Notes: generated from the sequence alone by a model not told the origin. Numbered from the stretch's first letter, positions 8,559 to 18,150 are shown. The stretch is 64,000 nt of DNA from Bacteroidota bacterium (GCA_023428545.1 JAEYXH010000011.1:62001-126000), one strand, 5' to 3'. Made by a program: numbers and translations.

Positions 8559-9965
8559 TCATGCCTCCATCAGTTCACGTGGATCTGTGACCACACCTGT
8601 GATGGCTGCGGCAGCTGCCGTAAGCGGACTGGCAAGGAGGGTTCGTGCTCCCGGTCCCTGGCGGCCTTCAAAGTTGCGGTTGGATGTCGAGACGGCATAC
8701 TTCCCTTCCGGGATTTTGTCATCGTTCATGGCCAGGCATGCTGAACAACCGGGTTGCCTGAATTTGAATCCGGCCTCGGTCAGGATGTCCACCAGGCCTT
8801 CCTCCCTCGCAGCCCTTTCCACCTGTTTGGATCCGGGCACAATCCATGCAGTTACGCTGGGTGCTTTTTTCTTTCCCTTAACAAATGCCGCAAAAGCGCG
8901 AAGGTCTTCAATACGCCCATTCGTGCAGCTTCCCACGAAGACAAAGTCAATCGGCTTGCCCAACATCTTATCTCCGGGATTGTAACCCATGTAATCGAGA
9001 GATTTCTGAAATGTCAGCAGGTCAGAACCTGAAAGTTCTTCTCCGGTAGGGATTGCCTTGGTGACACCTGTGCCCATGCCCGGATTAGTTCCATAAGTAA
9101 TCATCGGTTCAATATCAGCCGCATCAAAAAAGAATTCCGTGTCGAAAACGGCATTTTCATCAGTCGGTAGGCTTTTCCAATAGGCGAGGGCTTTATTCCA
9201 TTCTTCACCCTTGGGTGCATACTCCCGTCCCTTGATGTATTCAAAGGTGGTTTCGTCGGGGGCAATCAGTCCACCCCTGGCACCACTTTCGATACTCATG
9301 TTGCAAAGGGTCATGCGTCCTTCCATCGAAAGGCTTGTGATGGCCGTACCGGCATATTCAATGAAATGTCCGGTCCCCCCGCTGGTGGTGATTTGTGAAA
9401 TAATATACAACGCGATGTCTTTCGCAGTCACGCCTTTTTTCAACTGGCCATCAACCGTGATCCTCATGCGCTTTGGCTTGGGCTGCAAAATACACTGGCT
9501 TGCCAGTACCATTTCCACCTCCGAGGTGCCTATCCCGAAGGCTACGGCCCCAAAAGCCCCATGGGTACTGGTGTGGCTGTCACCGCAGACGATGGTCCTT
9601 CCAGGCTGCGTAATTCCAAGTTCCGGACCGATTACGTGAACAATCCCATGCCAGGGATGATTTAGCCCACACAATTGAATTCCATGTTTTTCACAATTTT
9701 TGGTCAGCATGTCAACCTGGTGTCTCGAGAGATCTTCCTGGATGGTCAGGTGCTGGTCAATGGTCGGAACGTTGTGGTCGGGTGTGGCAATCGTGTTCTG
9801 GGGCCTGAAAACTTTCAGTCCACGACTCTCCAGTCCGAGGAATGCCACCGGACTGGTCACTTCATGTACCAGGTGCCGGTCGATATACAATACATCGGGA
9901 CCACCTTCAACTTGCGTGACGACGTGGCTTTCCCATATTTTATCAAAAAGCGTTTTTGTTGACAT
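8559..9965 (-). CDS. leuC: 3-isopropylmalate dehydratase large subunit
   Basis: Aconitase-family large subunit carrying the [4Fe-4S] cluster. Three ligand cysteines are visible: one in FVGSCTNGR and two in [10 protein letters not shown]. Other family motifs are [24 protein letters not shown] and NRNFEGRQG near the end. 468 residues is the bacterial norm. It lies 113 bases after leuA and 157 bases before the leuD start, the latter gap holding a hairpin. The cluster makes the enzyme oxygen-sensitive. Confidence 0.97.
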   Translation of the reverse strand: MSTKTLFDKIWESHVVTQVEGGPDVLYIDRHLVHEVTSPVAFLGLESRGLKVFRPQNTIATPDHNVPTIDQHLTIQEDLSRHQVDMLTKNCEKHGIQLCGLNHPWHGIVHVIGPELGITQPGRTIVCGDSHTSTHGAFGAVAFGIGTSEVEMVLASQCILQPKPKRMRITVDGQLKKGVTAKDIALYIISQITTSGGTGHFIEYAGTAITSLSMEGRMTLCNMSIESGARGGLIAPDETTFEYIKGREYAPKGEEWNKALAYWKSLPTDENAVFDTEFFFDAADIEPMITYGTNPGMGTGVTKAIPTGEELSGSDLLTFQKSLDYMGYNPGDKMLGKPIDFVFVGSCTNGRIEDLRAFAAFVKGKKKAPSVTAWIVPGSKQVERAAREEGLVDILTEAGFKFRQPGCSACLAMNDDKIPEGKYAVSTSNRNFEGRQGPGARTLLASPLTAAAAAITGVVTDPRELMEA

Positions 9966-10078
9966 TTAAATAATTTTTTCATTGATTCCTATACATCCTG
10001 ACTCCCGATTTTGGTCTGTCAATGTATGGGCATTGTAAATGGTATGAATTAAATTTATCTCAATTTGTTGAAATATGG

Positions 10079-11581
10079 CTACTTGACAGGCAACTTGTTG
10101 ATGGCATCCAGAAATGCTTCCACCGATGCGGTAATGATATCGGTATGAGCCCCGAAACCGTGGAATATATTGCCCTCATAATCGACCTGCATATGGACCT
10201 TTCCAACGTCATCGCTTCCCCGGGTGATTGCCTGTATCAGGAATTCGTCGAGGGTAACCTGACGGTGGATGATTTGCTTGACAGCCTTGATGGCGGCATC
10301 AACAGGGCCATTGCCTGAAGCGGTTGAATCAAATTTCTCTCCTGCAATATCGATCCTGACCGTTGCCATGGGAACCAGGTTCTTCCCTGTTACCACCTGC
10401 AAAAAGTCAAGTTTTATCCTGCGTTCCTGACGTGTGGCGTCACCTACCAGCAAGGCAATATCGTCATCACGGATTTCCTTTTTCTTGTCGGCAAGCTTAA
10501 GGAACTCATCATAAATCTTATCGAGCTTATCTTTATCGAGGTTGAACCCAAGGAGTTCAAGCCTGTGGTTAAGTGCTGCCCGGCCACTGCGTGCCGTAAG
10601 AAGGATTGATGATTCATTGATGCCCACATCTTTGGGATCCATGATTTCATAATTCTCGCGGTTTTTCAGTACACCATCCTGGTGGATGCCCGATGAGTGG
10701 GCAAATGCGTTACGACCTACGATTGCCTTATTGGGCTGTACAGGCATATTCATCAGGTTGGATACCAGACGGCTGGTCCGGTAGATGTTCTGGGTATTGA
10801 TGTTGGTGTCGATTCCGAGAATCTGGTAGCGGCTTTTCAATATCATGACCACCTCTTCGAGCGAAGTGTTGCCGGCTCTTTCACCGATCCCGTTGATGGT
10901 TACCTCTGCCTGACGCGCACCATTCATGATCCCTGCTATTGTGTTGGCTGTGGCCATACCCAGGTCATTATGGCAATGTGTTGCAATGATCACATTGTCA
11001 ATTCCTTTGACGTTCTCTTTCAGGAAGCGGATCTTTTCGCCGAATTCAAATGGAAGGGTATATCCTGTGGTATCAGGGATGTTGACAACAGTTGCACCTG
11101 CCTTGATGACTGCCTCGACCACCCTTGCCAGGTATTCGTTTTCCGTTCGTCCGGCATCCTCGGCATAGAACTCTACGTCTTCGACGTACTTCTTTGCATA
11201 TTTTACGGCTTCAACCGCCCGCTCAATAATCGCTTCAGGATTCGAATTGAGTTTGTAATGGATGTGGAAAAATGATGTCCCGATACCGGTATGGATCCTG
11301 CCCCGTTTTGCGTGTTTCAGGGCTTCGGCAGCGACATCAATATCTTTCTGTACCGCCCTGGTGAGGGCACAAATGGTCGGCCAGGTGACCGCCTTCGAAA
11401 TTTCAACCACGGATTCAAAGTCGCCCGGACTTGAAATGGGAAATCCGGCCTCAATGATGTCAACGCCCAATTCTTCCAATGCCTTTGCAACTTCAATCTT
11501 TTCGATGGTGTTCAGCTGGCAACCCGGAACCTGCTCCCCGTCCCGAAGTGTCGTGTCGAAAATGTACAATTTGTCACTCAT
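10079..11581 (-). CDS. leuA: 2-isopropylmalate synthase
   Basis: Condenses 2-oxoisovalerate with acetyl-CoA, the committed step to leucine. The barrel has [12 protein letters not shown] near residue 9, HCHNDLGMA near 206 and [14 protein letters not shown] near 234; the C-terminal LeuA dimerisation domain occupies about 365-500 and is the expected site of leucine feedback. 500 residues is typical. The gene is first in the leu unit and is preceded by a leader peptide (11678-11743) and a terminator (11608-11640), so its transcription is predicted to depend on Leu/Ile-tRNA charging. Confidence 0.96.
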   Translation of the reverse strand: MSDKLYIFDTTLRDGEQVPGCQLNTIEKIEVAKALEELGVDIIEAGFPISSPGDFESVVEISKAVTWPTICALTRAVQKDIDVAAEALKHAKRGRIHTGIGTSFFHIHYKLNSNPEAIIERAVEAVKYAKKYVEDVEFYAEDAGRTENEYLARVVEAVIKAGATVVNIPDTTGYTLPFEFGEKIRFLKENVKGIDNVIIATHCHNDLGMATANTIAGIMNGARQAEVTINGIGERAGNTSLEEVVMILKSRYQILGIDTNINTQNIYRTSRLVSNLMNMPVQPNKAIVGRNAFAHSSGIHQDGVLKNRENYEIMDPKDVGINESSILLTARSGRAALNHRLELLGFNLDKDKLDKIYDEFLKLADKKKEIRDDDIALLVGDATRQERRIKLDFLQVVTGKNLVPMATVRIDIAGEKFDSTASGNGPVDAAIKAVKQIIHRQVTLDEFLIQAITRGSDDVGKVHMQVDYEGNIFHGFGAHTDIITASVEAFLDAINKLPVK

Positions 11582-11607
11582 ATCTTTCTTATTGATTTTT
11601 ACCTGTT

Positions 11608-11640
11608 AAAAAAAAGCCATCCTCTTTTCCTGAGAATGGC
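11608..11640 (-). terminator. Attenuator terminator of the leu operon
   Basis: On the minus strand GCCATTCTC, loop AGGAAAA, GAGGATGGC, then eight T residues. The upstream arm (11632-11640) can pair instead with GAGAATGGT at 11671-11679, which begins in the leader peptide's stop codon. The two alternatives are mutually exclusive. Confidence 0.85.
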
Positions 11641-11677
11641 CTTTTTTATCCTTCATTGTTGCACCAATATACCATTC

Positions 11678-11743
11678 TCAGTTCTTCATCCATAGGATTA
11701 GAATAATAATACCGAGAAGGGAAATATTGTTTACGCTTTTCAT
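11678..11743 (-). CDS. Leu operon leader peptide (21 aa)
   Basis: A short ORF starting ATG at 11743 and ending TGA at 11680-11678. Its product carries LLGIIILIL, eight Leu/Ile residues in nine. It is the control peptide of a ribosome-mediated attenuator. If the ribosome stalls at these codons through lack of charged Leu- or Ile-tRNA, the GAGAATGGT segment beginning in the stop codon stays free and pairs with the first arm of the terminator, letting transcription reach leuA. If translation finishes, the ribosome on the stop codon covers that segment and the terminator forms. The codons used are CTT CTC ATT ATT ATT CTA ATC CTA. It is found by direct reading; no homologue search was done. Confidence 0.85.
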   Translation of the reverse strand: MKSVNNISLLGIIILILWMKN

Positions 11744-11764
11744 GATTTAACTTACACTTTGATG

Positions 11765-11772
11765 CAAATATG
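11765..11772 (-). promoter_or_regulatory. Possible -7 box of the leu leader promoter
   Basis: Minus-strand CATATTTG, one mismatch from TAnnTTTG, 21 bases before the leader ATG. No well-spaced TTG is visible upstream; the 100 bases upstream are very AT-rich. The leu unit could also be fed by readthrough from ilvC, since I see no terminator between ilvC and this point. Confidence 0.3.
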
Positions 11773-11890
11773 ACAATAATATTTTTAATTAAAAGAAAAA
11801 GAGCTGCTTTTTGTATAAATATTAATATAAAAGTCGATAAGTTGTCAAAAAATGGCAGTTTGTAATCATTTTAAATACGTGTGTGCATAA

Positions 11891-12934
11891 CTATTTTCCC
11901 GGGCGCAGCTTACGCACGGCAGCACCTGCCTGCCACATTTCTGAATCCCTGAGTTCCTTTAATTCTGAATCAAGACCTTGGCGGTAGTCGGGCTTGCTGT
12001 TGGTGTCGATACTTCTCTGGGCTTCGTTGCCTTTTGCCACTTCCTTGTATAGTTCGTCAAAGACGGGTTTGGTTGCATCACGGAATTTTTTCCACCAGTC
12101 AAGGGCTCCCCTTTGTGCTGTCGTACTGCAATTGGCATACATCCAGTCCATGCCATTTTCGGCAACCAGCGGCATCAGGCTCTGGGTAAGTTCTTCGACG
12201 GTTTCGTTGAACGCTTCGGAAGGGGAGTGGCCATTCTGCCTAAGAGTTTCGTATTGGGCGGCAAAAATTCCCTGGATGGCACCCATGAGGGTCCCTCTTT
12301 CACCTGTGAGGTCAGAATAAACTTCATTTTGAAAGGTGGTCTGGAAAAGATATCCCGAGCCAACACCAATTCCAAGTGCGACTACCCTGTCGCGTGCCTT
12401 GCCTGTGGCATCCTGATAGATGGCATAACTTGAATTAAGCCCTGCTCCCTGAAGGAAGAGCCTTCTTAGGCTTGTGCCTGATCCTTTCGGTGCGATAAGG
12501 ATTACATCCACATCTTTCGGTGGTACAATGCCTGTCCGCTCGCTATAGGTAATCCCAAAACCATGGGAGAAATAGAGTGCTTTTCCTGCAGTCAGGTGCT
12601 TTTTGACTGTGGGCCACATGGCAATCTGGGCAGCATCCGAAAGTAGATATTGAATGATGGTGGCTTTCTGGCAAGCTTCCTCAATCTCAAAAAGGGTTTC
12701 CCCGGGAACCCAGCCATCATTGACTGCCTTGTCCCATGTTTTGGAATTTTTCCTTTGACCGATAATGACATTGAAGCCGTTGTCGCGAAGGTTCAGGCTT
12801 TGCCCGGGACCTTGCACACCATAGCCTATGATCGCGATTACCTCGTCTTTTAAAACTTCTCTCGCTTTTTCAATCGGAAATTCTTCCCTGAGTACCACTT
12901 CCTCATGTACTCCACCAAAATTAATTTTTGCCAT
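11891..12934 (-). CDS. ilvC: Ketol-acid reductoisomerase
   Basis: NADPH-dependent isomeroreductase that turns acetolactate or acetohydroxybutyrate into the dihydroxy acids of valine and isoleucine synthesis. N-terminal Rossmann motif IIGYGVQGPGQSLNLRDNG, then the all-helical knotted domain with SDLTGERGTLMGAI and EAFNETVEEL, whose acidic residues bind the two magnesium ions. 347 residues is close to the short class I enzymes and well below the 490-residue enterobacterial form. It is the last ilv gene; the leu attenuator begins 147 bases downstream. Confidence 0.96.
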   Translation of the reverse strand: MAKINFGGVHEEVVLREEFPIEKAREVLKDEVIAIIGYGVQGPGQSLNLRDNGFNVIIGQRKNSKTWDKAVNDGWVPGETLFEIEEACQKATIIQYLLSDAAQIAMWPTVKKHLTAGKALYFSHGFGITYSERTGIVPPKDVDVILIAPKGSGTSLRRLFLQGAGLNSSYAIYQDATGKARDRVVALGIGVGSGYLFQTTFQNEVYSDLTGERGTLMGAIQGIFAAQYETLRQNGHSPSEAFNETVEELTQSLMPLVAENGMDWMYANCSTTAQRGALDWWKKFRDATKPVFDELYKEVAKGNEAQRSIDTNSKPDYRQGLDSELKELRDSEMWQAGAAVRKLRPGK

Positions 12935-13015
12935 TGTATAACTTTTAAATGATTTAATACTTAGTTTTTTTGAATTTTTCAGATGATTGACAAGTTAGCT
13001 GGATTTAGTTTTATT

Positions 13016-13558
13016 TCAATCCATGCTGTTTAAAAAAGCATCCCTTTCTTTCAGGAATTCCGAAAGTCTTTCAATGGGATCCCTGGTCAGGGCCACGCGT
13101 CCCGACCGTATGAATTGCATAACCTTAAACTGGTTCAGTTGTTCAAATAGCGCCTGGGTTTCATCTTTGTGGCCGGTCTTTTCAATGACGGTAAATTCCC
13201 TGGTTATCTCCAGAATCCGGGCACCCGAGTTCCTGACTATGTTTTCAATCTGGTCGCTGTCGTACAATGCCTCTGTAGGTACCTTGTAAAGGGCGATTTC
13301 CTGATAAATCAATTCCTGGTTGGTATGATAGAATGCTTTCAGTACATCGACGATTTTCTCGATTTGTGACACCACTTTTTTGACCTGGTCTTCATTGACC
13401 TTTATGACAATCGTGAATTTGTATACACCAGCGATGGCCGATTCTGAAACGGTCAGACTTTCAATGTTTATTTTCCGCCTTGTAAATACAATTGTGATTC
13501 TGGCAAGCAACCCGATGTGGTTCTCTGAGAAAACGGTTATATTATATTCCTGTTTCAT
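13016..13558 (-). CDS. ilvN: Acetolactate synthase small (regulatory) subunit
   Basis: Regulatory partner of IlvB, conferring valine feedback inhibition. The N-terminal ACT domain (about 4-75) contains VFSENHIGLLARITIVFTRRKINIESL; the C-terminal ALS_ss_C domain follows from about 95. At 180 residues it is of the longer two-domain IlvH type, not the 96-residue enterobacterial IlvN. It is 75 bases behind ilvB and 81 before ilvC, in the usual order. Confidence 0.94.
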   Translation of the reverse strand: MKQEYNITVFSENHIGLLARITIVFTRRKINIESLTVSESAIAGVYKFTIVIKVNEDQVKKVVSQIEKIVDVLKAFYHTNQELIYQEIALYKVPTEALYDSDQIENIVRNSGARILEITREFTVIEKTGHKDETQALFEQLNQFKVMQFIRSGRVALTRDPIERLSEFLKERDAFLNSMD

Positions 13559-13633
13559 TTGGATATTTTTTTATGGTTCGTCTCCATTGACACGGAGTCT
13601 TTTTTTGTTTTTAAGTGAAACTTACCCCAAAGG

Positions 13634-15337
13634 TTATGGTTCAAGCAGGATGTGCGAAACCGATGCTCCCGACGGAACCATGGGGAAAACATTGTCTTCC
13701 TTTTCGACCACCACTTCAAGCAGGTAGGGCCCATCAAATTCCACCATTTCTTTAATTGCGGCATCAAGGTTTTCACGCGAGGTGACCTTTTGCCCGTTGA
13801 TCCCAAATCCTTTTGTGATCATCAGGAAGTCGGGGTTCACCAATTCCGTGAATGAATACCTCTTTTCGAAGAATAGTTGCTGCCACTGGCGCACCATTCC
13901 GAGGAAGTTGTTGTTGAGCAGGACAATCTTGACCGGGAGTTTATTCTGGGCAATGGTGCCAAGCTCCTGGATGGTCATCTGGAAACCTCCATCCCCGATT
14001 ACCGCGACAACTGTGCGATCGGGTGCCGCGAGCTGGGCTCCCATGCTGGCAGGCAAACCATACCCCATGGTTCCAAGGCCTCCTGATGTGACCAGGCTTC
14101 GCGAGTGATTGAATTTGAAATAGCGGGCTGCAACCATTTGATGTTGTCCTACATCAGTAACCAATATGGCTTCATTTTTAGTTTGCTCCGATACTTTCGA
14201 AATTACTTCACCCATGGTCAGACCCAATTTGGTGGGATTAATGTCTTTATCGATCACTTTTTCATATTCGGTGTCGTAGGCTTTATTGAATTCTGCCAGC
14301 CACTTTTTATGCTCATTCTTTTTACAGTTGTCAGTCAGCATTTTCAGTGACTTCTTGGCATCTCCAAGTATGGCTACGTCTGCCTTGATGATCTTGTTGA
14401 TCTCTGCATGGTCGATGTCGAGATGGACGACTTTGGCATCCCTTGCATAGGCCGATACCTTACCGGTTACACGGTCGTCGAATCTCATTCCAACCGCGAT
14501 GATCAGATCGGCTTCGTTGGTTTTGACATTCGGTCCATAATTCCCGTGCATTCCCAGCATCCCGACATTCAATGGATGCGACGTTGGTAATGCCGAGAGT
14601 CCAAGCAGTGTCCACGCGGCAGGGATGCCTGTCTTTTCGATGAAGTTCTTCAGCTCTTCTTCCGCATTGGAAATGATGACCCCCTGTCCGAAAAGCAACA
14701 ACGGTTTTTTTGCGTTGTCAATCAGCTCAGAAGCCGCTTTAACCTTGAATGGGTCAACGGGTGTCTCGGGGACATAGCTTCTGATTTTTTTGCATTTTTT
14801 ATAGTTGAACTCCAGTTCACCGAATTGGGCATCTTTTGTAATGTCGAGCAAGACTGGGCCCGGTCGTCCCGATTGGGCAATGTAAAACGCCTGGGCAATG
14901 GCATCCGGAATTTCTTCCGGAGTCGTGATCTGGTAATTCCATTTGGTAACCGGCATCGAAATACCAAGTACATCGGATTCCTGGAAGGCGTCGGTCCCCA
15001 GCAGGGGGGAGGCGACCTGTCCGGTTATACACACCATAGGGATGGAGTCGATCATGGCATCAGCGATCCCGGTAATCAGGTTGGTGGCACCCGGACCTGA
15101 AGTGGCAAAACAGACACCCGCCTTGCCGGTAATTTTGGCATATCCCTCCGCGGCATGGGCAGCCCCTTGTTCATGTCTGGTTAGTATGTGGGTGATCTTT
15201 TTGTCATAGTCATACAGTGCATCATAAATCGGCATGATGGCACCTCCGGGATATCCAAAAATAATTTCAACACCTTCTTCCAACAGGGAGAGAATCACTG
15301 CCTCTGAGCCTGTAACTTTCATCGGTTCCTTGTTCAT
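13634..15337 (-). CDS. ilvB: Acetolactate synthase large (catalytic) subunit
   Basis: TPP- and FAD-dependent enzyme that condenses pyruvate with pyruvate or 2-oxobutyrate. Catalytic glutamate in LTRHEQGAAHAAEGYA, central FAD-binding domain with GMRFDDRVTGK, and the C-terminal TPP motif running from GDGGFQMTIQEL to the NNNFLGMVRQWQ segment. 567 residues is standard. It is second in the ilv unit, 64 bases after ilvD. A second in-frame ATG (codon 6, MKVTGSEA) would also make a plausible start. Confidence 0.96.
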   Translation of the reverse strand: MNKEPMKVTGSEAVILSLLEEGVEIIFGYPGGAIMPIYDALYDYDKKITHILTRHEQGAAHAAEGYAKITGKAGVCFATSGPGATNLITGIADAMIDSIPMVCITGQVASPLLGTDAFQESDVLGISMPVTKWNYQITTPEEIPDAIAQAFYIAQSGRPGPVLLDITKDAQFGELEFNYKKCKKIRSYVPETPVDPFKVKAASELIDNAKKPLLLFGQGVIISNAEEELKNFIEKTGIPAAWTLLGLSALPTSHPLNVGMLGMHGNYGPNVKTNEADLIIAVGMRFDDRVTGKVSAYARDAKVVHLDIDHAEINKIIKADVAILGDAKKSLKMLTDNCKKNEHKKWLAEFNKAYDTEYEKVIDKDINPTKLGLTMGEVISKVSEQTKNEAILVTDVGQHQMVAARYFKFNHSRSLVTSGGLGTMGYGLPASMGAQLAAPDRTVVAVIGDGGFQMTIQELGTIAQNKLPVKIVLLNNNFLGMVRQWQQLFFEKRYSFTELVNPDFLMITKGFGINGQKVTSRENLDAAIKEMVEFDGPYLLEVVVEKEDNVFPMVPSGASVSHILLEP

Positions 15338-15401
15338 ATTTCAAGATTTTTATATTTCTAACTATTTTTTATTTTTTACTTCTATGCTCCTTGACAGGGC
15401 A

Positions 15402-17228
15402 TCAGATAATCCTCACAGCCCCTTTGTCGGCCGATGATACCATGCTGGCGTATGCTTGCAGGGCTTTCGAGACCCGTCTTTTCCTTGGGCCTGGTTGCCA
15501 TCCTTCAGCGCCTTTGGCGTTTTCAAACCGGCGTCTCTCTGATAATTCCTCCGGAGAAATCATTAATTCAATTCTGCGGGTTTTAATGTCAATTTCAATT
15601 ACATCCCCATCCTGCACCAAAGCGATGGCGCCGCCGGCAGCCGCTTCGGGTGAAATATGGCCGATCGACAATCCTGATGTCCCTCCCGAAAAACGGCCAT
15701 CGGTAATCAGGGCACACTGCTTATCCAGTTTCATCGATTTTATATAGGAAGTGGGGTAGAGCATTTCCTGCATGCCGGGTCCGCCTTTGGGGCCTTCGTA
15801 ACGGATTACCACCACATCTCCGGGCTGGACGGCATCACCCAGTATGCCATTGACTGCATCGTCCTGTGAGTTGAAAACCTTTGCCGTACCGCTGAAGGTG
15901 AAGACAGAAGGGTCAACACCGGCGGTTTTGACTATGCAGCCGTTCTCGGCAATGTTTCCGTAAAGGACAGCCAATCCACCGTCCTTGTTATAGGCATGGT
16001 CAATATCCCTGATGCAGCCGTTGGATCTGTCGTTATCGAGGCTTTTATAAACGCTGTTTTGGGAACCCATCACCAGGTTTCGGCCTCCTCCGGGCGCTGA
16101 TTTATATCTGCGGAATGCATCTTCGGTGACCGTCGGCCCCATGATGTCATATTCAAGAAGCGCTTGTTCTAAGGTGCGGCCGTCTATTCTTGGTACCGAA
16201 GTGTCAATCAGTCCTCCGCGGTCCATCTCGGCGAGGATGCCAAGGATTCCGCCGGCACGGTTTACATCTTGTATATGATAGGATGAATTGGGTGAAACTT
16301 TGCAAAGATTGGGTGTTGTTTTAGATAAACGGTCAATGTCGGTCATGGTAAAGTCGACTCCCGCTTCGTAGGCAATGGCTAACAAATGCAATACCGTATT
16401 GGTCGAGCCACCCATGGCTATGTCGAGTTTCATGGCATTCTCAAATGAAGTTTTGGTGCCTATATTTCTGGGAAGCACCGATTCGTCGCCATCGCGGTAA
16501 TAGGCATAGGTTGCCTCAACGATTTTGTTGGCAGCTTCTTCGAAGAGTAATGCCCTGTTGGCGTGTGTGGCCACAATTGTCCCGTTTCCTGGGAGCGCGA
16601 GGCCAATGGCTTCGGCCAGGCAATTCATGGAGTTCGCAGTGAACATGCCGCTGCATGATCCGCAGGTCGGACAGGCATTTTGCTCAACAACGGAGAGCTG
16701 TTCGTCGGTTACATCCTGTTCGGCTGCCATCACCATGGCATCCACCAGGTCGTAAAATTTCCCGTCAATCTCACCTGCTTCCATGGGGCCTCCCGATACA
16801 AACACGGCAGGAATGTTCAGGCGCATGGCAGCCATCAGCATGCCCGGGGTGATTTTGTCGCAGTTGCTGATGCAAACCATGGCATCAACCGAATGGGCAT
16901 TGCACATATACTCAACGCTATCGGCAATCACATCACGCGATGGGAGGGAATATAGCATTCCATCGTGCCCCATGGCAATGCCATCGTCAACCGCTATGGT
17001 ATTAAATTCGGCAGCATAACAACCGTGCTTTTCAATGATCGATTTGATATATTGACCAACCCCATGCAGATGGGTGTGACCCGGAACAAATTGTGTAAAA
17101 GAATTCACGATGGCTATTACCGGACGGCCAAAATGCTCTTCCTTCATCCCGGCTGCCCTCCAGAGGCTCCTGGCTCCGGCCATTCGCCGACCCTGAGTTG
17201 ATGTGTTACTTCTTAAAGCGTTCTTCAT
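15402..17228 (-). CDS. ilvD: Dihydroxy-acid dehydratase
   Basis: Fe-S enzyme that dehydrates 2,3-dihydroxy acids to 2-oxoisovalerate and 2-oxo-3-methylvalerate. Cluster cysteines lie in [13 protein letters not shown] and in [33 protein letters not shown] and the C-terminal [20 protein letters not shown] are further family motifs. 608 residues matches the long enterobacterial-type form. As first gene of the ilv unit it sits behind a leader peptide, a terminator and a consensus promoter, so BCAA attenuation should control all four ilv genes. Confidence 0.97.
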   Translation of the reverse strand: MKNALRSNTSTQGRRMAGARSLWRAAGMKEEHFGRPVIAIVNSFTQFVPGHTHLHGVGQYIKSIIEKHGCYAAEFNTIAVDDGIAMGHDGMLYSLPSRDVIADSVEYMCNAHSVDAMVCISNCDKITPGMLMAAMRLNIPAVFVSGGPMEAGEIDGKFYDLVDAMVMAAEQDVTDEQLSVVEQNACPTCGSCSGMFTANSMNCLAEAIGLALPGNGTIVATHANRALLFEEAANKIVEATYAYYRDGDESVLPRNIGTKTSFENAMKLDIAMGGSTNTVLHLLAIAYEAGVDFTMTDIDRLSKTTPNLCKVSPNSSYHIQDVNRAGGILGILAEMDRGGLIDTSVPRIDGRTLEQALLEYDIMGPTVTEDAFRRYKSAPGGGRNLVMGSQNSVYKSLDNDRSNGCIRDIDHAYNKDGGLAVLYGNIAENGCIVKTAGVDPSVFTFSGTAKVFNSQDDAVNGILGDAVQPGDVVVIRYEGPKGGPGMQEMLYPTSYIKSMKLDKQCALITDGRFSGGTSGLSIGHISPEAAAGGAIALVQDGDVIEIDIKTRRIELMISPEELSERRRFENAKGAEGWQPGPRKRRVSKALQAYASMVSSADKGAVRII

Positions 17229-17245
17229 AATTTGAATGATCTTTA

Positions 17246-17279
17246 TAAAAAAGGCCTTTCCCTGTTCCGAGAAAGGCCT
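17246..17279 (-). terminator. Attenuator terminator of the ilv operon
   Basis: On the minus strand AGGCCTTTC and GAAAGGCCT form a perfect nine-pair stem around TCGGAACAGG and are followed by a run of T. The segment GAGGAGGGC (17310-17318), starting inside the leader stop codon, can pair with GCCTTTCTC of the upstream arm (nine pairs, two of them G-U), preventing termination. Confidence 0.85.
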
Positions 17280-17316
17280 GTATTCCTTTGATTTCTACAT
17301 ATAAACAGTGCCCTCC

Positions 17317-17376
17317 TCAGCTTGTACCAAGAATGACCACCACTAGAATAATAATATATGTAGAAAATAATTTCAT
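17317..17376 (-). CDS. Ilv operon leader peptide (19 aa)
   Basis: Reads MKLFSTYIIILVVVILGTS from ATG at 17376 to TGA at 17317-17319. Nine consecutive residues are Ile, Leu or Val, encoded ATT ATT ATT CTA GTG GTG GTC ATT CTT, as expected for a peptide sensing all three branched-chain aminoacyl-tRNAs. The antiterminator arm begins at the second base of the stop codon, the same geometry as the leu leader. A perfect 12-base inverted repeat (17292-17303 and 17355-17366) joins the region just before the control codons to the spacer ahead of the terminator, probably as a further competing stem. There is a consensus promoter about 95 bases upstream. Confidence 0.88.
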   Translation of the reverse strand: MKLFSTYIIILVVVILGTS

Positions 17377-17469
17377 GCTTTTTAATCGTCAGTGCCTTCT
17401 TTGAAAAGGCATTTTCAATAAAATAAATTCATTAAGGTCTGAAATACGTTTATAGCCGACCTATGGGGG

Positions 17470-17497
17470 CAAAAGTAAAAATTATATTGAAATGCAA
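17470..17497 (-). promoter_or_regulatory. Promoter of the ilvD-ilvB-ilvN-ilvC unit
   Basis: On the minus strand TTG (17495-17497), 17-base spacer, then TACTTTTG (17470-17477), a perfect TAnnTTTG box. Transcription would start near 17463, about 87 bases before the leader ATG. Confidence 0.65.
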
Positions 17498-17629
17498 AAC
17501 GAAATTGAAAGTAAAAGTTCTCTTTTTGTGAAAAAAGTTAACAAAAGAGACACATACGCGTACTAAATCGAAAGTTTGATTGTTGTTTTTCGAATTCTGG
17601 TGCTGCCGAAGACCCAGTTAATGAACCGG

Positions 17630-18073
17630 TTATTTCATTTTGAGGTCGGCCAGCTTACAAATGATAACGACATTTTCAATTTGATCGAGCGTAAGCGATA
17701 TGGGATGAAATTTTTTGTCGAATGTTTCCAAATACATTTCTTTTATTTTATCAGGCAGTTCACTGTCGGTTATGGTATCTCTTGCACCCGCAGGAAAGTA
17801 GAAAGTGATCCTTGCCGTGTCGGCTAATAAAGCCATCCAGAAGAGGGTGTCTTTCTTTTTCATCATCCTGAACAGCCATTGTTTGGCATCATTGTAATAC
17901 TTCCACGATCCGCCGGTTTGGTTATTTTTTTGTTTGATATGCCCGAATATCTGTTGCAGCCACTCATACTTCTCTCCAAGTACCTGTTTTATGAACTCTT
18001 CTGAAGGAGGAGTCAGGGGGTCGTTCAGGATGTAAGTTTCTTTTTCACTCATGGTTTCAGGTAGTTTTAGCAT
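17630..18073 (-). CDS. DUF3788 family protein
   Basis: A soluble protein of 147 residues with no signal peptide. Length and the features YEWLQQIFGHIK near 35-50, a central GGSWKYYNDAKQWLFRMMKKKDTLFWMAL segment read in parts, and a tail of short beta strands fit the DUF3788 family, which is often said to resemble the YdhG/DUF1801-like fold; its role is unknown. An internal ATG at 18052 (MSEKETY) is an alternative start and would give 140 residues. It is monocistronic, downstream of nothing obvious, and divergent from the TPR-like lipoprotein gene. Confidence 0.75.
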   Translation of the reverse strand: MLKLPETMSEKETYILNDPLTPPSEEFIKQVLGEKYEWLQQIFGHIKQKNNQTGGSWKYYNDAKQWLFRMMKKKDTLFWMALLADTARITFYFPAGARDTITDSELPDKIKEMYLETFDKKFHPISLTLDQIENVVIICKLADLKMK

Positions 18074-18120
18074 TATAAAATTAGATATAATCCATGAAAA
18101 ATGGATGATCTTACTTTATT

Positions 18121-18150
18121 TTGGAACTATGTTTGCATGAATTACGTTTG
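18121..18150 (+). promoter_or_regulatory. Promoter for the 292-aa lipoprotein gene
   Basis: TTG (18121-18123), 19-base spacer, TACGTTTG (18143-18150), a perfect TAnnTTTG box. A second matching box, TATGTTTG, lies at 18128-18135 without a well-placed TTG. The ATG at 18302 is about 145 bases downstream. Confidence 0.55.

Noticed and set aside
8491..8985. 164-codon ORF on the plus strand
   Set aside because: Antisense to the 3' half of leuC; no motif and an unlikely arginine/serine-rich composition.
10697..11275. 192-codon ORF on the plus strand
   Set aside because: Antisense to leuA, cysteine-rich and without any family pattern.
17229..17629. T-box or riboswitch in front of ilvD
   Set aside because: No T-box signature (AGGGUGGNACCGCG) is present; the leader-peptide explanation covers the terminator.
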